A stretch of DNA of 64,000 nucleotides. Source: Karalla daura. Taxonomy: Eukaryota > Chordata > Actinopteri > Chaetodontiformes > Leiognathidae. The stretch is taken from contig CM055198.1 in NCBI GenBank assembly GCA_029224185.1, positions 8,807,124 through 8,871,123 of the forward strand. Direction: 5' to 3'. Positions 50,083 through 64,000 of this stretch are shown one piece after another (the first letter of the stretch is position 1; every line of letters begins with the position of its first letter). Position numbers and translations under genes: made by a program. The notes beneath the pieces are model-generated. The model was given only the letters and a program-made list of their open reading frames with translations, was not told the origin of the DNA and did not search any database.

Positions 50083-51720
50083 ACCCGCACCCCTCCTCCT
50101 CCTCTCTTACTTCCTACGCAGAGATGCATGTTGAGTGATAGGCCTGTGGATGAGTCTGGACAGTGCGTCTGAGGCCCTGGTTTTTAATAGGGTTCTGTTC
50201 CCAGTAATTATGCTGACACAATTTGATCAGCGCGGGGCTAAGTATCTTCATCTGAGGGAGATCGGGGGGAATTAACGCTGATGTAATAAGTACAATTTGT
50301 CACTATTAAGACGGAGGTGTTGACAGGCGCCGGTGTTGTCAGGGCAACTGATGGCACTCCCTTGCTACAGTATGTATTCTCCTGCATCTGGCGAGCCGAG
50401 CTGTCAGGCCCCCTCAATAATCGATTCCCTGTGTTGCTCTGTGCAGGCTAAAGCACAAATACTATGACATGCTGATGTGCACGCACGGCGTAATAAAGAC
50501 AGACTGCACCTGCGTGTGCAGCAGCGTTACACCCCGACGTGCAAGCGCACACAATAACACGAATAACACGAAAAATACCAACACTAGCACTTGGCAGCGA
50601 CAAAAACACGGCAAGGAAAAATGTGTGTTTTTGTCCAGCAGCCGCAGTGCATTAATGTCACAGAGGAGAGCCGCTGCCCACTGTCCTCAGCTCCAACGCT
50701 GAGATCGTGGACTTGAGCTAAAAAAACTGAGGACATGACATCAACTGCTCTGCCAGGGTAGAAAAAAATGCACTAATGAGACACGACTTCAGGCCTCTCC
50801 TGTTTGCTGGGGAGACAACCGCTGCTAGGATCTTGACCCTCTAATCCGTCACATTGAGCATTTTTCTGAAGCTTAATCCACATTAGCGATTTATGCAAGC
50901 CATAGTGGCGCAGAGCTGTACAGTATGTGAAATCTCAGCGCCATCTGAGCGCTGTTGCATTTGCAGCGTAATAATGTTTGATATGCACTCAGCATTTCCA
51001 GACTGTATCAAAGCTGTCTGGGGCGGTTTGGTGAAGAGTGCTGTTGAAGGTCCCCAGTCTGAGACCGGGTTGGATGGAAACTGCTTCTGTGTGGCACGTG
51101 CATGCTGTCTCCGCCAACCCACGGTCCAACACACAAAGCAGGTGAGATGATGAATGGATGAGATGGATGAAAGCTGGGCGGTCCTTGAGGCAGCGGTCAC
51201 GTTTTTTCTCGCTTGGGTGAAAGTGATTATTTTGTGTCCTGTAAGCTCTGCGTCCCTCTCTGCTCTAGACATCACAGAAACACCCACCCGGTGGGCACAC
51301 CTGTCAGAGGAAACGTGGGGAGGGCTCGGCATCACGTCTCGCTTTTGACCCACACAGACAAGCGCCGAGCCCGGCACGTCCGCCACAAGCTACAGCAATA
51401 CCACAACACGATCGATCCGTCCACACACTCGGCTCAAATATTTCCAGTATCAAGCTGTGGGTCAATCTCCTGGAATACACAACACAATCTTCCATTATTT
51501 TCAAATCCATGTCAACAACGGATATGAATGGAAAACAGCTCCAGTCTTCAGTTCCTCAGCGAGTTTGATGCCGTTCTGTCTCAGGGCAGAGAAATCACAA
51601 CTCATGGGCGGATGAATTATGCATCCCAGTCACAGGTCATCACAAGACAAACAAACAGCAAGGTTAACTAAAAACAGTCGGTTGCACACATAAAAACACG
51701 TTTCAGTACATTCTCAGTAC

Positions 51721-51954
<234 letters not shown>

Positions 51955-54029
51955 TCACATAGGTCAGCACATATGTAATCCTGTTACAGTTTTATAAGAT
52001 GTTCTCGGCATGAGCCACAGGTCCTAATGTTCTCATTATTGCTTAACATAGGATCCTCACATGCAGTAAGCTGCACCAGTCTACATCCTCTGCTACAAGC
52101 TGCAGTGCAGGGCAGCTTTGAACATGCATAACTGTACATCACACGTCTGGCAATACAGTCGTGTCTACGCCACTCTGCAAGATGAGCAACAATAAAACCC
52201 ACACACATTAACAGCTCGCCTGTTCTTGGTGGAAAATGACTCAGTGAAGCTTGTGAAAGGGTCAGCAACTTATCCTAGATTACACACTGGCCTCAGGCCC
52301 CGATTTACCTGAGAGAGCAGGTCATAGAAGACATGGAGGCAGTGAGGACTCTCTCTTGCAAATATAGATATCTTTACCACTACAAACTCTCTTTTTACTG
52401 TATAACTACTACTAGTTCTATATGAATGAGCGGAAAAGAAATATAAAGTCATAAAATGTGAAAAAATGGAGAAACCAACATATCCTGTATCATATGTGAA
52501 ATCAGGTCTCCTCTGAATGCAGTGGGAGCCGGACCTGTTTAAAAGCTGTACATTCAGACAGAACAAGTCTGAGACGTCTGATAATACTGTCGACAGTCTA
52601 ACCGTTGACACAGTGTGCAGCGGGGAAATTGCTCCGCTCGTAAAATGTTTATCATTTCACTGACAGCGACGCTGGGCTTGCAAATTTTGTTCTTTTTCTG
52701 GAAATGACACAGCAGAAATTAGGTGGATTACTGCTCAACGGCTCAGCAGGCAATTCATAATAACTTTGAATGTTAAAGGTGAAAAGAGAAAATGCGCAAT
52801 TAGTCAACTGCTTCAAGAGGTAAAGCGCTTGGTTTTGATATTGTATCCGCCCCTTTCTCTTCCTCCACTGTCAGGTCTGCACCTCCTGCCCTGCGCCTCC
52901 ACTCGCAAAGTTTTCATGTTTGAAATATTAATGCTGTTCTTTTTCTTTTTTTGTCGTTTTGTTTTGTTTTTTTTTTCTTGTGAACTTCGGTAGACTTCAC
53001 CGGGTCCATTTTGTTCACAAAACCGTCAAAAGCTCTGCGGCTGCGGTAATGGAGGGGCCTTTGTTCTGACTTTGGGTAAAAGTGCTTTGCATCTGACAGA
53101 GATAGAGCAGAGATGGAGAAGAACCTCTGACATGCCCAGGGTTCAAACCTAAGACTGTGTCTGGCACTGGAGACAAAGTCACACGAAATATGTCGGCCAC
53201 TCGCAGTCCTCAGGGTCACACACACATGCACGCATAGTGAGAAACAAGAAGACTGGACTTCTGGACTTGTGTACCACTACTCCCTCTCTATGAAGACTCA
53301 CTCAGAGGGATAATTAATGCTGCCCCACTACCCTGAAACATCCTTGATGAGGCCTTGCATTCCTCTGTGAAGGAGACCACACACACACACCCACACACAC
53401 ACACATACACACACACACCCACACTTACACTGACACACACTCCAGGGAAAAAAAGTTACTAAAGATTCCTGTCATGTCACGTTGTCATCCGGGGGTGACA
53501 TAATAGTCGCTGACGTCTGACATTAACCAAAGGTCGCATGTGGACTCCTTCCGCAGTCGCCATGGCTCGGAGCCTCAGAGGGATACATGCTATCATCCAA
53601 TCATACGGGTGGGTGAGGAAGGCAAGGGGGGGGGCCCAAACAGGAAGTGATACACACCGAGCGGCGTGGAAATGTTTCTCGATTGGACAGCGCCGTGACA
53701 TAATCGCCCTTGGCGGCTCAAATCTGGATTTGGAAGCTGAGGACTCATGACGATGAAGGGGAAAAAAAAAAAACCTTCTTGTTTTCTTTGACGCGAGGCT
53801 TGTTAACATGTCGGAAACACGCGCTAGTCTGGAAGCAACACTTTAGAAGGCTGGAGACGCGGGGTGACGGGAGTTGTGCTGTCTGGGGTGTGGGATCTGA
53901 TGGGTCTGTTGTTTTGGGGGCTTCTCATCCATGACACACACAAGCAAACATGCACGCACACACATATTTGCTTAATATGCTGTGATGTACAGTTTTCAGG
54001 CATTGTCTTGGCAGGCATTTTCTCTTGTG

Positions 54030-54034
54030 TGAGC

Positions 54035-54096
<62 letters not shown>

Positions 54097-54097
54097 G
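54030..54097. repeat. (GT)n microsatellite
   Basis: GT dinucleotides with AT interruptions. Confidence 0.94.
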
Positions 54098-54759
54098 AGC
54101 CTTGGGCTCAGTCAGCACTTCCATATTGTGCCGTCCAGCTGACGTCAGGAGGGCAGGAGCTACTGTACCATCCAACCAGGCACCCACCCCCCACCCCCCA
54201 ACGCCCCCCCCCAACACGGATCTATGCATCCATATGTCTCTCTCTCTCCCTGCTCCTCGCATCCCTAAAGCCCCCCTCCCCTCCTATTTCATCATCTCTG
54301 CCTCTCTTTCTCCACTTCTCTCCTATTTGCTCTCTCCTTGCACTTGTCATTCTTTCTGCACCTTCTTCTCCAGCCACCCCCCCCTCCCGTCATTCCCTCC
54401 CCACGTCTTCCTCCTTCCCTCTGTCTCTCTGCATCTGTCTCCAGCCCTCGCTCTGCGCTGCGTCCCTTCCTCTCTCCTTCCTCCCGTTCTCAAAGCGAAC
54501 ACTGCCTCTCCTTGTCCACAGTCAAAGACGCTCCTCTGTCCTCTATCCGCCGTTTTGGAGAGCCACTGCAGGCCCGCCGCTCAGTATGCACAGTGGCCAC
54601 GTGGCCCGACAATGGCTCATTTCAACCTCAATTTCCCCCGAAATGAATGGGAGCCCACCCCGGTGCACGCGCTGTGCCTTTTAATTGGCCCAAGTTAGAT
54701 TCAAACCATTAAACCACTGATGTCGACACATCTCCACCGCGCCCAGTGCCCCCCACCCC

Positions 54760-54766
<7 letters not shown>

Positions 54767-54793
<27 letters not shown>
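54767..54793. repeat. Short (CA)n
   Basis: About 13 CA units. Confidence 0.92.
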
Positions 54794-54795
<2 letters not shown>

Positions 54796-55910
54796 CTCTC
54801 CCTCTCTCCCTCTCGCAGAACATAAACGTCTTATCTCTCTGCCCCGACCGAGCACAGACGCCATGAATATTCAGCAGCTTCCATCTCCGTTTCAGCAGAC
54901 AACAGTGGGCGCATGCACGCAGATACTGGCACATGCACATACACACACACTCACACGCGCACACACACACATGCAAATAAAAACACATAAACGCATGATG
55001 ACACACACATACATACATAGACACAGGCAGGGTCTTTGTCCTGCACCCACTCCCTCAAAATGGGCATTGTTTATGCTTTGCTGAGTTTAGCCTGTTTGTC
55101 TCTTTCCCCTCATTTGCTACAGTATTAGCAGCGTATATCTGAGAGGTATTGATTGAAAGCCAAGGGAGAACCGCCAGTGCAGTTCTCACAATGCGCAGAT
55201 ATCGGCCCATCCTGTGGACACCAGATCAACATTTTTCACTTCGGAATATCAATAAGTCTTACCTGTATCCAAGAGGGAGATGAGGAACGCATGAAACAGA
55301 GACAGAAAGACAAAGGGGGAACGTTTTAGATGAATGCTCTGCATCAGAATACAACAGGACTCTGTGTACAGTACGGTGAAGTATACATAGATCAATATTA
55401 TTATCATGCGCTCATCGTCTGGGTAGATCAAGCCGAGGTTAATCCAAACTTTTGATCCTTTGACCTGGAGATCAAAAATGAGATTAATACAAACAGCAAC
55501 TGAAAACATGTGGATTGACTAAAAATGAAAGGCTTAATTTGTTAAAGGCAGGTTAACAAAGACAGGTCCCTGCACAAACAAAAGGCCTGCCTTTGATGGC
55601 TGGGCCAGATACAAGTGTAGTGGAAGAATATGATCTGCCACTATCAGAGGGTCATTAAATAAAGACCAGATTAATCAGCGAGTGCCCACGGCGGCGGCCG
55701 CTGAACCTGGTCTAATCAGAGGGAGAGGCTGGGAACCAGGTGTGTTTCATCTCTGTGAAAACACAGCCTGAACACAGCCAAGGAGCCCGGCCCCACCTCT
55801 ACTCCGGCAGCCCTTTGAAATATTTCACTCCAAATTCACAATAGCCCAATCCCCCTGTGGATGTTGTCAAAGATGAAAGAGGTAGCGTGCACTCGTGCTC
55901 TGTCCGCACT

Positions 55911-55912
<2 letters not shown>

Positions 55913-55997
<85 letters not shown>

Positions 55998-55998
55998 G
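55913..55998. repeat. (TC)n microsatellite, about 85 bp
   Basis: TC dinucleotides with TTTC and GTCTTTC interruptions; purine-rich in the transcript. Confidence 0.95.
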
Positions 55999-57911
55999 GA
56001 ATAGAGAGAGGGAGGAAAAAAAAGAAAGTGAATACTCAAGCAGCTCCTGCACTCTTCAACCATTTTACACTCCCTGCTTTGATCTCCTTACAGCATGCTG
56101 CCGTCATAGCAACGGATCAAAATCTCATTGTCTTTGTATCAGGAGCTCTTCTCCATCTTTTACCGTAGTTTGACTCGCACGCATTTATTTGCTTGTCTAA
56201 AGCGTCCCTCTCCTCTCCTTTCCTCCCTCTGCCTCTCTCTCTCTCTCTCTCCCTCCAGTCGCTGGGAGGGTTTTCCTCCTCGTTTAGCTCGTTAGTGTGT
56301 GGCGATAGCCGGCAGGATCAATTACGGGGGAATGTGAGCTCGCGTCTCGGTATCATTACCCAGCAAAAACTATATTAGTTCAGTCTGAGGGGAGCACACG
56401 CGGGCACAAGACAGTCTGATTATTCTACCAGCCAGCCAGCTACCGCTCTGGCAGCGTCTGCCACTGATCTCCAGCCGCTGCTGACCCTCGCACACTCCCC
56501 TATTATGTCCTAAGTGAGAGAGGATATCGTGTTCACTTTGATCAGATTCAAGATCTTAAGTGACAACAAAGGCACAGGAAATTTCCCGCTGACAAAGCAG
56601 GCAAGTAATATTCAGAATGAGGCTTCCTGCCGGCCTGGGTTGTGATTGGTGTTTCCCAAGAAGAAATCACAACCTTGTAGAAATCTCCTTTGGACCAAAT
56701 ACTGAAGACGGTTACTTAGTTTCATACTAATAACTGCTTCTACAGCTGCACATGTAGCCCGTGCCTTCGCCTTATGTGCACTGGCACCACTGGACCGCTG
56801 CAACGCAAATGAGTAGGATGATGGATGGACTATTCGATTCAGTCCAGTTTTTTAAATTAGATTAAATAGTTGTGCTTAGCTTAGTATAGTATAGCTTAGT
56901 AACTTAACTCAGTAAGAGCCCCGAAAAGGCTGTGTTTTACTACATACAACACATACTACATACATCATATAAAGGTATATATCCCAGTTTGATGAAGGAT
57001 CTGATGACTTTATTTCTATTAGCTGCGATTTCGCGGCTCAGAGAAAATCCAAATCTTAAGAGATGATAAAGCCAATTTACTCCTTAATAGGTTGTGCACA
57101 TACTATATGGATTTTGTTTGTTAATCTCAGTAGTGCTGTAGATCTCATCTGAACGTGGTTATGTGTTGTCATGACCGAAGTAATATCTCAACAGAAGTCA
57201 TAACTTCCTCTTAATGTTCAGTGGCATATTTCAAACATCTGAAAGCACAGGTTTTATTCATCTATCTTGTGTGTGGTCGCTTTGACGTGTTCTCATCTCT
57301 CTGCAAGGTCTCTCCATGATGTTGCCTCGCTGCTCGTGTCTCTCTCGCTCTCTTCCTCCATCTCACTAACTCACATCTGCTTCTCTTTTGCACTGTACTG
57401 CATCCCCATCTTGGCCTGCCCAAATCCCTTTTGTTTCACCGTCTTCATCCCTCTCCGTCTCTGTCCCCATTTCAGTCTTCATTTCTATTTATTTCTCCGC
57501 CGCTCTCTCGCTTTTCTTCTCCCTCACGCCTCTCCCTCTGAGGGCAGACTTTGGGGAGTAATCCTGCCTCCTAGACAGCTGCACATCACCAGCTGTCTGA
57601 GAAAGCTGCACTCTCTGTCTCCCTCCTCTTCCTCGCTTCCTTGTCTCCCCTTCCTCAGCCTCTGCTGGCTCATCTGAATACAAAGAGTGGGTGCAGCCAG
57701 ATGCAGCCCGTCACTGCTGTCAGATTGTGACACAAATTACCTCTATTTGATCATTAATGGAGCCATTTAGCGCCAACCAGTGCCCCATGTGCACAAAAAG
57801 AAAATGATTTTACTTCAGTCTAAATATACTACCCAAGAAAGACCAGACTCCATATATTCTTTTTAATCTCCTGATATTGGAGATTAAAAGATATGGACTA
57901 GATTGTGTATC

Positions 57912-58040
<129 letters not shown>

Positions 58041-59217
58041 AATATATGTTGTATATATATACATACATGCTTATATAATGCTGAGAAAAAACATTTTATG
58101 TTTTATTATGTGTATTTATGTTTTATTATTTTTAGTTTTTGTATCGGTTATTGAAAACAGTCAGTGTATTTGAAAAATGTCACAGGTAAATGAAAAAATG
58201 TATTACGGTGACCCTAATCTACCTAGAATGACTTTATTTTAATAAAACATTTGAAATCAAACTTATTTCCTTATTCGATCACTTTGAATATGATTTGATT
58301 ACTTTTCCTGATTTGGACAGATTTTTTTGAAAAGTAAATCAAATCGTAACATTTATGTACTCTATCCTTTGAGATGACTCTGAGATTTGCTCTATGTCAA
58401 TGTTTTTGTTAAAATGAAATAAATCCTAAATTAGACAGCTTTAAATGTTCAATAAATGTTCAACAATGTTCAGTTGTCTTTAGGTTGTTACCGAGGTATG
58501 ATTTGTTGTCTTTAAAGATGGAGAAGCTGACTTTGGCCCGTTCTACCCCCCACTATACATCTGGTGGGGGAACCCAGAAATATAGCTGACCCCCCTGAGC
58601 CTCTGTACAGCTGGCCCCATAATGCATAATTGAATGTTTGGAGATCATCCAGTTAGCAGCAAACAATGGGCAGTTGTTTCACGGTATGGGATTATAAAGG
58701 GCCACATGTCCTCCAGAACACAGGACAACAAATTAATGAAGCATGTGGAGCAGATTAAAGCACCACACATGATGAGTGCATTTACAAATCCTTTACATGC
58801 CATGCTTAAGTCCCTTATAGGCCAGCTACATGTAAATTGAACGTAATGCATTTTAATTGCTGCACCCTCAGATACTCACCTCTGTGTCTTTTTATTTGGG
58901 GGATACTTTGGGTTGAGCTTCTGCAGTAGATGTTTGAGGTTTTTCCTACATGTGGAATTCAGCTGAGAATGTAACCCTTGATCGATAAACATCCCATTAT
59001 GCAAGGGAGATAAGTCACTGCAACGTATGTAAAATAAACACAATGTGCTAATATATCAACACGTCATCGTTTAAAAGTATCTCGCTCAGCGTGCCCTGCT
59101 TGTGTCATCAAACACTTTAACATGCAGCACAGTGTGACACGGATAGTGTCTAGGAACAATCCTCACAGCAACTGCCCTTCCCAAATTCACTTTTATCCTC
59201 TCATAACTGTCACATGA

Positions 59218-59232
59218 GCTGGTGTGTGTGTT

Positions 59233-59292
<60 letters not shown>
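59218..59292. repeat. (TG)n microsatellite
   Basis: TG dinucleotides with three TTTG interruptions at the left. Confidence 0.95.
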
Positions 59293-60571
59293 GGTATCAC
59301 ATGGTTTATGCATTTCTCATGTGGAGGATGGAAGAATTGGAAGCGAGAGAGAGGAGGAGAGGAAGTGCAGGGGCTTGTGAGGTAGAAAGAAGACCCTGGC
59401 TGGAATTTTAATGATGGAGTGGATGAGACTTGGTGAGACAAATCCACACGCCACAAGGTCACACATTTCATTCGCAGAGGCATATTAATTACAGACTGCT
59501 TTCTGGGATGGCGTGTACAAAGCAAAGGTCACGTTACACCGGCTTGCTCCTGCCACAATTTTACACTTTGGGGTGAAAAAAAAAGTTGTGTGACAGATTC
59601 AGGACTTGGACAGAGTTTCAGTAGCATTAGGAAAACCAGGTAAAGAGATATGGCAGAGGTCCAGTTCCACAACATGACATTGGTTTGGCCATAAAAATGC
59701 ATAGTTGTAACTTTGCGATAGCAACGCTTGGTTTGTGGCATACTTGAGTGTAAATCCTACACACAGGCATGAGCTGATGACTGTCAGCATGACATATGCT
59801 ACAGGGTGATGCGTCTCTCTCTCCTCCTCTCTCTCTCTCTCCATCTCTCACACACAGGCAGAGAGATTAGTCACTTCTCACTGGAAACTTAAACAGACAG
59901 TCAACCACTTAACCGGTCTAATAGGGGTGATTTCCAGTGTAAGATTTCATTTAGCAACCGATGACAAGCTACACGTCACCCCCCCCCCCCAACAGAAACG
60001 AGGGAGACGGAGACGTTGTTGCCACAGAGACCGGGAACGAGACACTCCAGGATTTGCATAGGGCTTAATTTGATCTACTTGAGATTGCAACTTCCTTCCA
60101 CTTGATGTAATTAAACCGAGAGATGTGACTAATTAAGTTGACGGTGAGAAACGAGAGCGCAGCAAAGGCAGCTGATGAAACGGCGGAGGCAGACGATAGT
60201 AAATATTGACAAGGGGAGTTGATTGGGGAGCGAGCAGCGTCGCAGGGCGAGGACGGCGGTTTGCTTTAGGTGCTCTGTCTGTGTTTGTGTACATCAGGGT
60301 GCGTGTGCAAATTACCCCGTGGACGCCAAGAGACAACTGATTTTCGCTCATTGAGATGTCACACGTGTCTCTGTCATGAGGCTGTCAGATGTCTGCATGT
60401 GGGTGTGAACCAGAATAGGAACTTTTCCATGGTCTGCGGAGACGGTGCGACACGTTGAAACAGGGCTGTAGTTGCAGCTTGCTCCTGGAAATGCGGCTTT
60501 AACATCATGTGTCCATCTGTCCTTCACGTTTCCCACTTTGTTTGCTCACCGTGCTGGTGTGTACCTCCAGC

Positions 60572-60745
60572 ACGAGCAGGGCGAAGGCATGGAAATGCAC
60601 CCCGGACGGGTCGGTCCGTCACAGGACACACGCAGCACACTCCAGTTGAACTTGAGCTGTTACGAGAAGTAACCGGAATAATCAGAGACACTCCACGGAG
60701 AAAGAGCCTCCTTGCTGTGAGGCTACGCCGCTGTTCATTAATCCA
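60572..60745 (+). repeat. Dispersed teleost repeat copy
   Basis: GGCGAAGGCATGGAAATGCA, CCCCGGACGGGTCGGTCCGT, CACAGGACACACGCAGCACA and CTTGCTGTGAGGCTACGCCG; the middle is diverged. Confidence 0.72.
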
Positions 60746-63146
60746 CTTGGTCGCCTCGCTTTAACGCCTGCTCCAATTAAATGTGGAGGCAGCTACAATG
60801 GAAAACCATGGAAACGATGAGAATAAAAGGTGAAAGTTGCCTCACCCCCACTAGGTGCAACACAGGAGTGCAAAGGTGGCAACAAACAACCCTCGCAGTC
60901 CTGATATGAGGTCTAATCATGCAGTGTAGAGTTAAAAACACCTCCGCTAGGCGTTTCTGCTGTGTTGAGATGATAATGAAGCTGTGGAGCGTCGTTAAGG
61001 TTAAACGTTAGACCATCGGACTTTTTTTTAGCAACTGTTAATGAGTGTCCGATTAAGATGCCTCTTAATGACACGATAGATTAGCACGCCATGTAAAAAG
61101 GCCTCGATTGGAAGCTCGCCAATAACAACCAATAAAACACCAATAAAAGCATACAGGTAGTGGCAAGTCAGCCTTCAAGTAGCAAACACACACGCACACA
61201 CACACACACACACAGACAAACGTGCTGGGATGCTCTTAGTGTCCCAGCAGAGCTTACGTTTGCTCCCTGACGAGGACACGCAGTGCAGGTGTTGCAGCGA
61301 GAGCCTCTTAACCTGTTGCACACACTCATATTCCAGTCCAAGAGGCCCGCTTATTAACATCTGGCAGATGTGTTTTCCCCAGATGTAATACTCAGGTCTG
61401 AGCCACTAACGGTCTCCTGACATGTTGAGGTGTGTAATTGCCAATCTGTGTCGAGCCCGGGGGCCTCATTAACTTTGTTTAGGCCTTTTATGGTGCCGCG
61501 GCAGACGGACACACTCTGAAAGTGCATAAAAGAACAGATGTTAACATCCTGCTACTGGCCCGCTCGTCCTCGCTCTCTTTCGCTTCATATACACGCGCTG
61601 TTATCCATTCGCTTATGAACCTTGACACGAGGCTGTGATCACAGTCGTATCATATTATCATGATGTTTAAACTGTTCACTAACTCCCCTAATTTGGTTTC
61701 CATCAACTAAATGCACATTTTCGGTCGTCTGACACACGAATTATTAGATATAATCACTGCGTGCGATTTATTGGGTTTAAATGGAAGCACTCAGCAAAGC
61801 AGAACAGGCAGCGCCCGCGCTCACTTTTACCTTTAATTGAATTTTAATCTGTGTTTGCGGTCACAAATCATGCAGCGCGGGGTAATTATCTATTAACGAT
61901 AATGTTATTGGATTTATATGGAAATGCCCAGGCAGCAAACTGAACTTGTGTTATGGTCATGAGCCCACACAGTGTAATCAGCAGATGTTGCTGGCGGGGC
62001 AGGGGCTTTTGTTTCTCGAAGGATCCCGTCGACAGAGACGGTCTCTTGCATGCAAAGCGCAGATACAAGACAATGGCAGTTCTGCCTCCGCACTGTGATA
62101 TATCTCTGCTTTTCTCTGTGTCTGCAGCTCTCTTCCACCCCCTTGCTCCTCTCACTCTCTCTCTTTCTCTCTCCCTCCCTCTCTGTCCTCCAGTGGTCTC
62201 ATTAGGGCGGGACTGTGAAGGGAAGGTGAGATGGTTACTGTGACAACAGCAGAATGACGGGCAGAGTGGCAGAGGCCTGTGCAGATGTGTATATGGGTGG
62301 TTTGCAAGACGCTCTCAGGCAGGATGCAGGTGGGTATTTTCACCCAGCTTTTCATTGTGCAATAAAATCTCAAAATTTGGCTGCAGCTCGGTCGTGGATA
62401 TCTATTTCTATTGCTCATTTTGTCTTAAAAATGCACATAAGAGTTTGAGGAGGATGATGTTTGTATGACGCAAGACACCAGAGTGAAGTACCACGGCAAA
62501 ACACAAGGTCCAAGACAACAAAACATCATTGCATAATTGAGTAGGGCATCCATTAAAGTCCTTATCTATTTTGGGGGAATTAGGCGCACAAAATCTGCTC
62601 GCTACTCCACAGTGCCAGGAAATGATGGGCAGCACTGAGGGGCAGAGCTAAGATTAGACCGGAGTGATTGACAAGTTGATAGAGCCAACTGGAAGCCTGC
62701 CATTCCTCCCTTAAGATAGTCTCCTTACAGTAATGAAGCGGAGTGAGCCAGCTACATGAGGGCATCAGCAGCCAAGGAGATAATGAGGAAGTTGAGGACA
62801 TTCTGTGAAATCCTCCCGCTCCGTCCGTCCCCGTCACACTCTGTCTCTGGCTTCGAGCTCAGAGGAGGAAATGTCTCTGCGACCGTGACCTTTGACCCTC
62901 TCCCCCGCACCCCGACCCGGTCTCTCCACGCACGTGAAACACAGACTAAAGGAGGCCAGCGAGGAGCTGCGGCGACAGAGCAAACAGCGTTGTGGGGAGT
63001 CTGCGTTTTGGACGCCGCCTCCCGTGGAGTGGATGACCTTTCAAACGCCACGCAGCTCTGCGAGACTCTGATAAGACCAGCTGGGAGGTGGCAAAATGCC
63101 CTTGTGGCAGACACAATGCCCACACTTGGAGACATACAGGGGTGAC

Positions 63147-63185
63147 ACACACACACACACACACACATACACACACACACACACA
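63147..63185. repeat. (CA)n microsatellite
   Basis: CA dinucleotides with one TA interruption. Confidence 0.93.
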
Positions 63186-63371
63186 AGGGAAACCAACTGG
63201 CCTAGAAAGATAGTTTTAACTGAGGTCACTGGTTCAATTTCCGTCTCAGACAGCAGGATGTATTCCAGGTCAGACGTGGCAGCTGGAAGGTAGCTGTCAT
63301 TAGATCTGTGATGCCCTACATCAAGGCTGAGGTGCTTTGAAGAAAGGCAATGAGCCTCTAACAGTCATAAT

Positions 63372-63385
63372 GCACCAGGGGGTGA
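63372..63385 (+). promoter_or_regulatory. CTCF-like motif
   Basis: GCACCAGGGGGTGA is close to the CTCF core (CACCAGGGGGCG). Confidence 0.28.
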
Positions 63386-64000
63386 CCTTGTGTTGTACTG
63401 TAGTGGATTAATCAATCATGAAATCGTATTTGCTTTATGTAAAAAAAAAAAAAAAAAAGGTAATCTTCCGCTGCACATGCTGGTACCACTACCTGATTTT
63501 TACTGACAAGATTTTAATTGTGTGTGCCTGCACAGCAAGTCTGATTACATGCTGCAGTCAAAAAAGGAAAGTGGAGAAATTATGTTACTGAAAGGACAGA
63601 ACTTAAATAAATCTACCTTAATGCATGAAAAATGAGAATCTGGATGTGATAAGATGGCCCCAAGGGAGAGCCAAAAAGCATTTGGACGACTTTGCTAAAA
63701 AATGTCCTTTTCAACATTAATTAGCTTCAGAGAATTCAGCAAGAGTCGTAGAGTGAGAGGAGGAATGTGGGAAATGAAAGATGAAAGGAAAAGATGAGAA
63801 GGCTGGTGTGCCTGCATTAAATGGAGCAGAATATGTAAAAGCACAGCTTGTGTGACACACTGACACGCTACGCTTCCTTTCAAGCTCTGCTGTGCTGCTT
63901 CACATACCTTCTGCGGCCTGCACGTACGACACGTGTAGCGCACGCAGATACGTTCAACACCAGGCGCACACACACACACGTGCACACAAGCACACACACA

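Noticed and set aside
53128..53150. B-box-like GGGTTCAAACC
   Set aside because: No A box at the right distance on either strand; probably part of a decayed repeat.
54025..54684. 219-residue + strand frame
   Set aside because: Begins in a GT repeat and continues in Pro/Ser/Leu-rich pyrimidine-rich sequence; no protein-like pattern.
57267..57677. 136-residue + strand frame rich in Ser/Leu
   Set aside because: Comes from a CT-rich stretch; no conserved motif and no splice or promoter support.

Overview
The window is a piece of a bony-fish (teleost) genome. It carries most of one protein-coding gene, the cell-adhesion receptor DSCAM (Down syndrome cell adhesion molecule), on the minus strand. 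Signs of a teleost are many dinucleotide and tetranucleotide microsatellites, short introns of 89 bp to about 1 kb between many exons, and about eight scattered copies of two dispersed repeats that I recognise from fish genomes. I cannot name the species, nor say whether this is the a or b copy that many teleosts keep.

Layout, read right to left because the gene is on the minus strand. 64000-39842 is intron more than 24 kb long in which I find no exon, only repeats. 39841-29304 holds eight exons for the second half of Ig domain 2 through Ig8. 29303-21918 is a 7.4 kb intron. 21917-12643 holds fifteen closely spaced exons for Ig9, FNIII 1-4, Ig10 and FNIII 5-6. 11049-10873 is the transmembrane exon. 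10559-7046 holds five cytoplasmic exons, including one of 31 nt. 7045-3229 is a 3.8 kb intron. 3228-2648 is the last coding exon, ending in a PDZ-binding C-terminus (YTLV). The 3' UTR continues left, with a possible poly(A) signal near 1780; the rest, to position 1, looks intergenic.

I placed 30 coding exons. All are flanked by AG acceptors and GT donors except one GC donor, and every junction keeps the reading frame. Together they give 1,923 residues plus stop, with no frameshift or premature stop, so the gene looks functional. From memory human DSCAM has 33 exons and about 2,012 residues; the 30 exons here would be exons 4-33. The exons for the signal peptide, Ig1 and the first half of Ig2 lie beyond the right edge or were missed.

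I see no undescribed multi-gene system. The things worth a second look are inside DSCAM: a 62-residue Gly/Ser-rich insertion in the cytoplasmic tail, paired gain of two cysteines in Ig5 and paired loss of two in FNIII-6, a GC-AG intron, an acceptor whose pyrimidine tract is a (TG)21 microsatellite, a weak donor next to a strong decoy, a pogo/Tigger-like MITE, and clustered inverted repeats. Comparisons with human proteins are from memory, not from a search.
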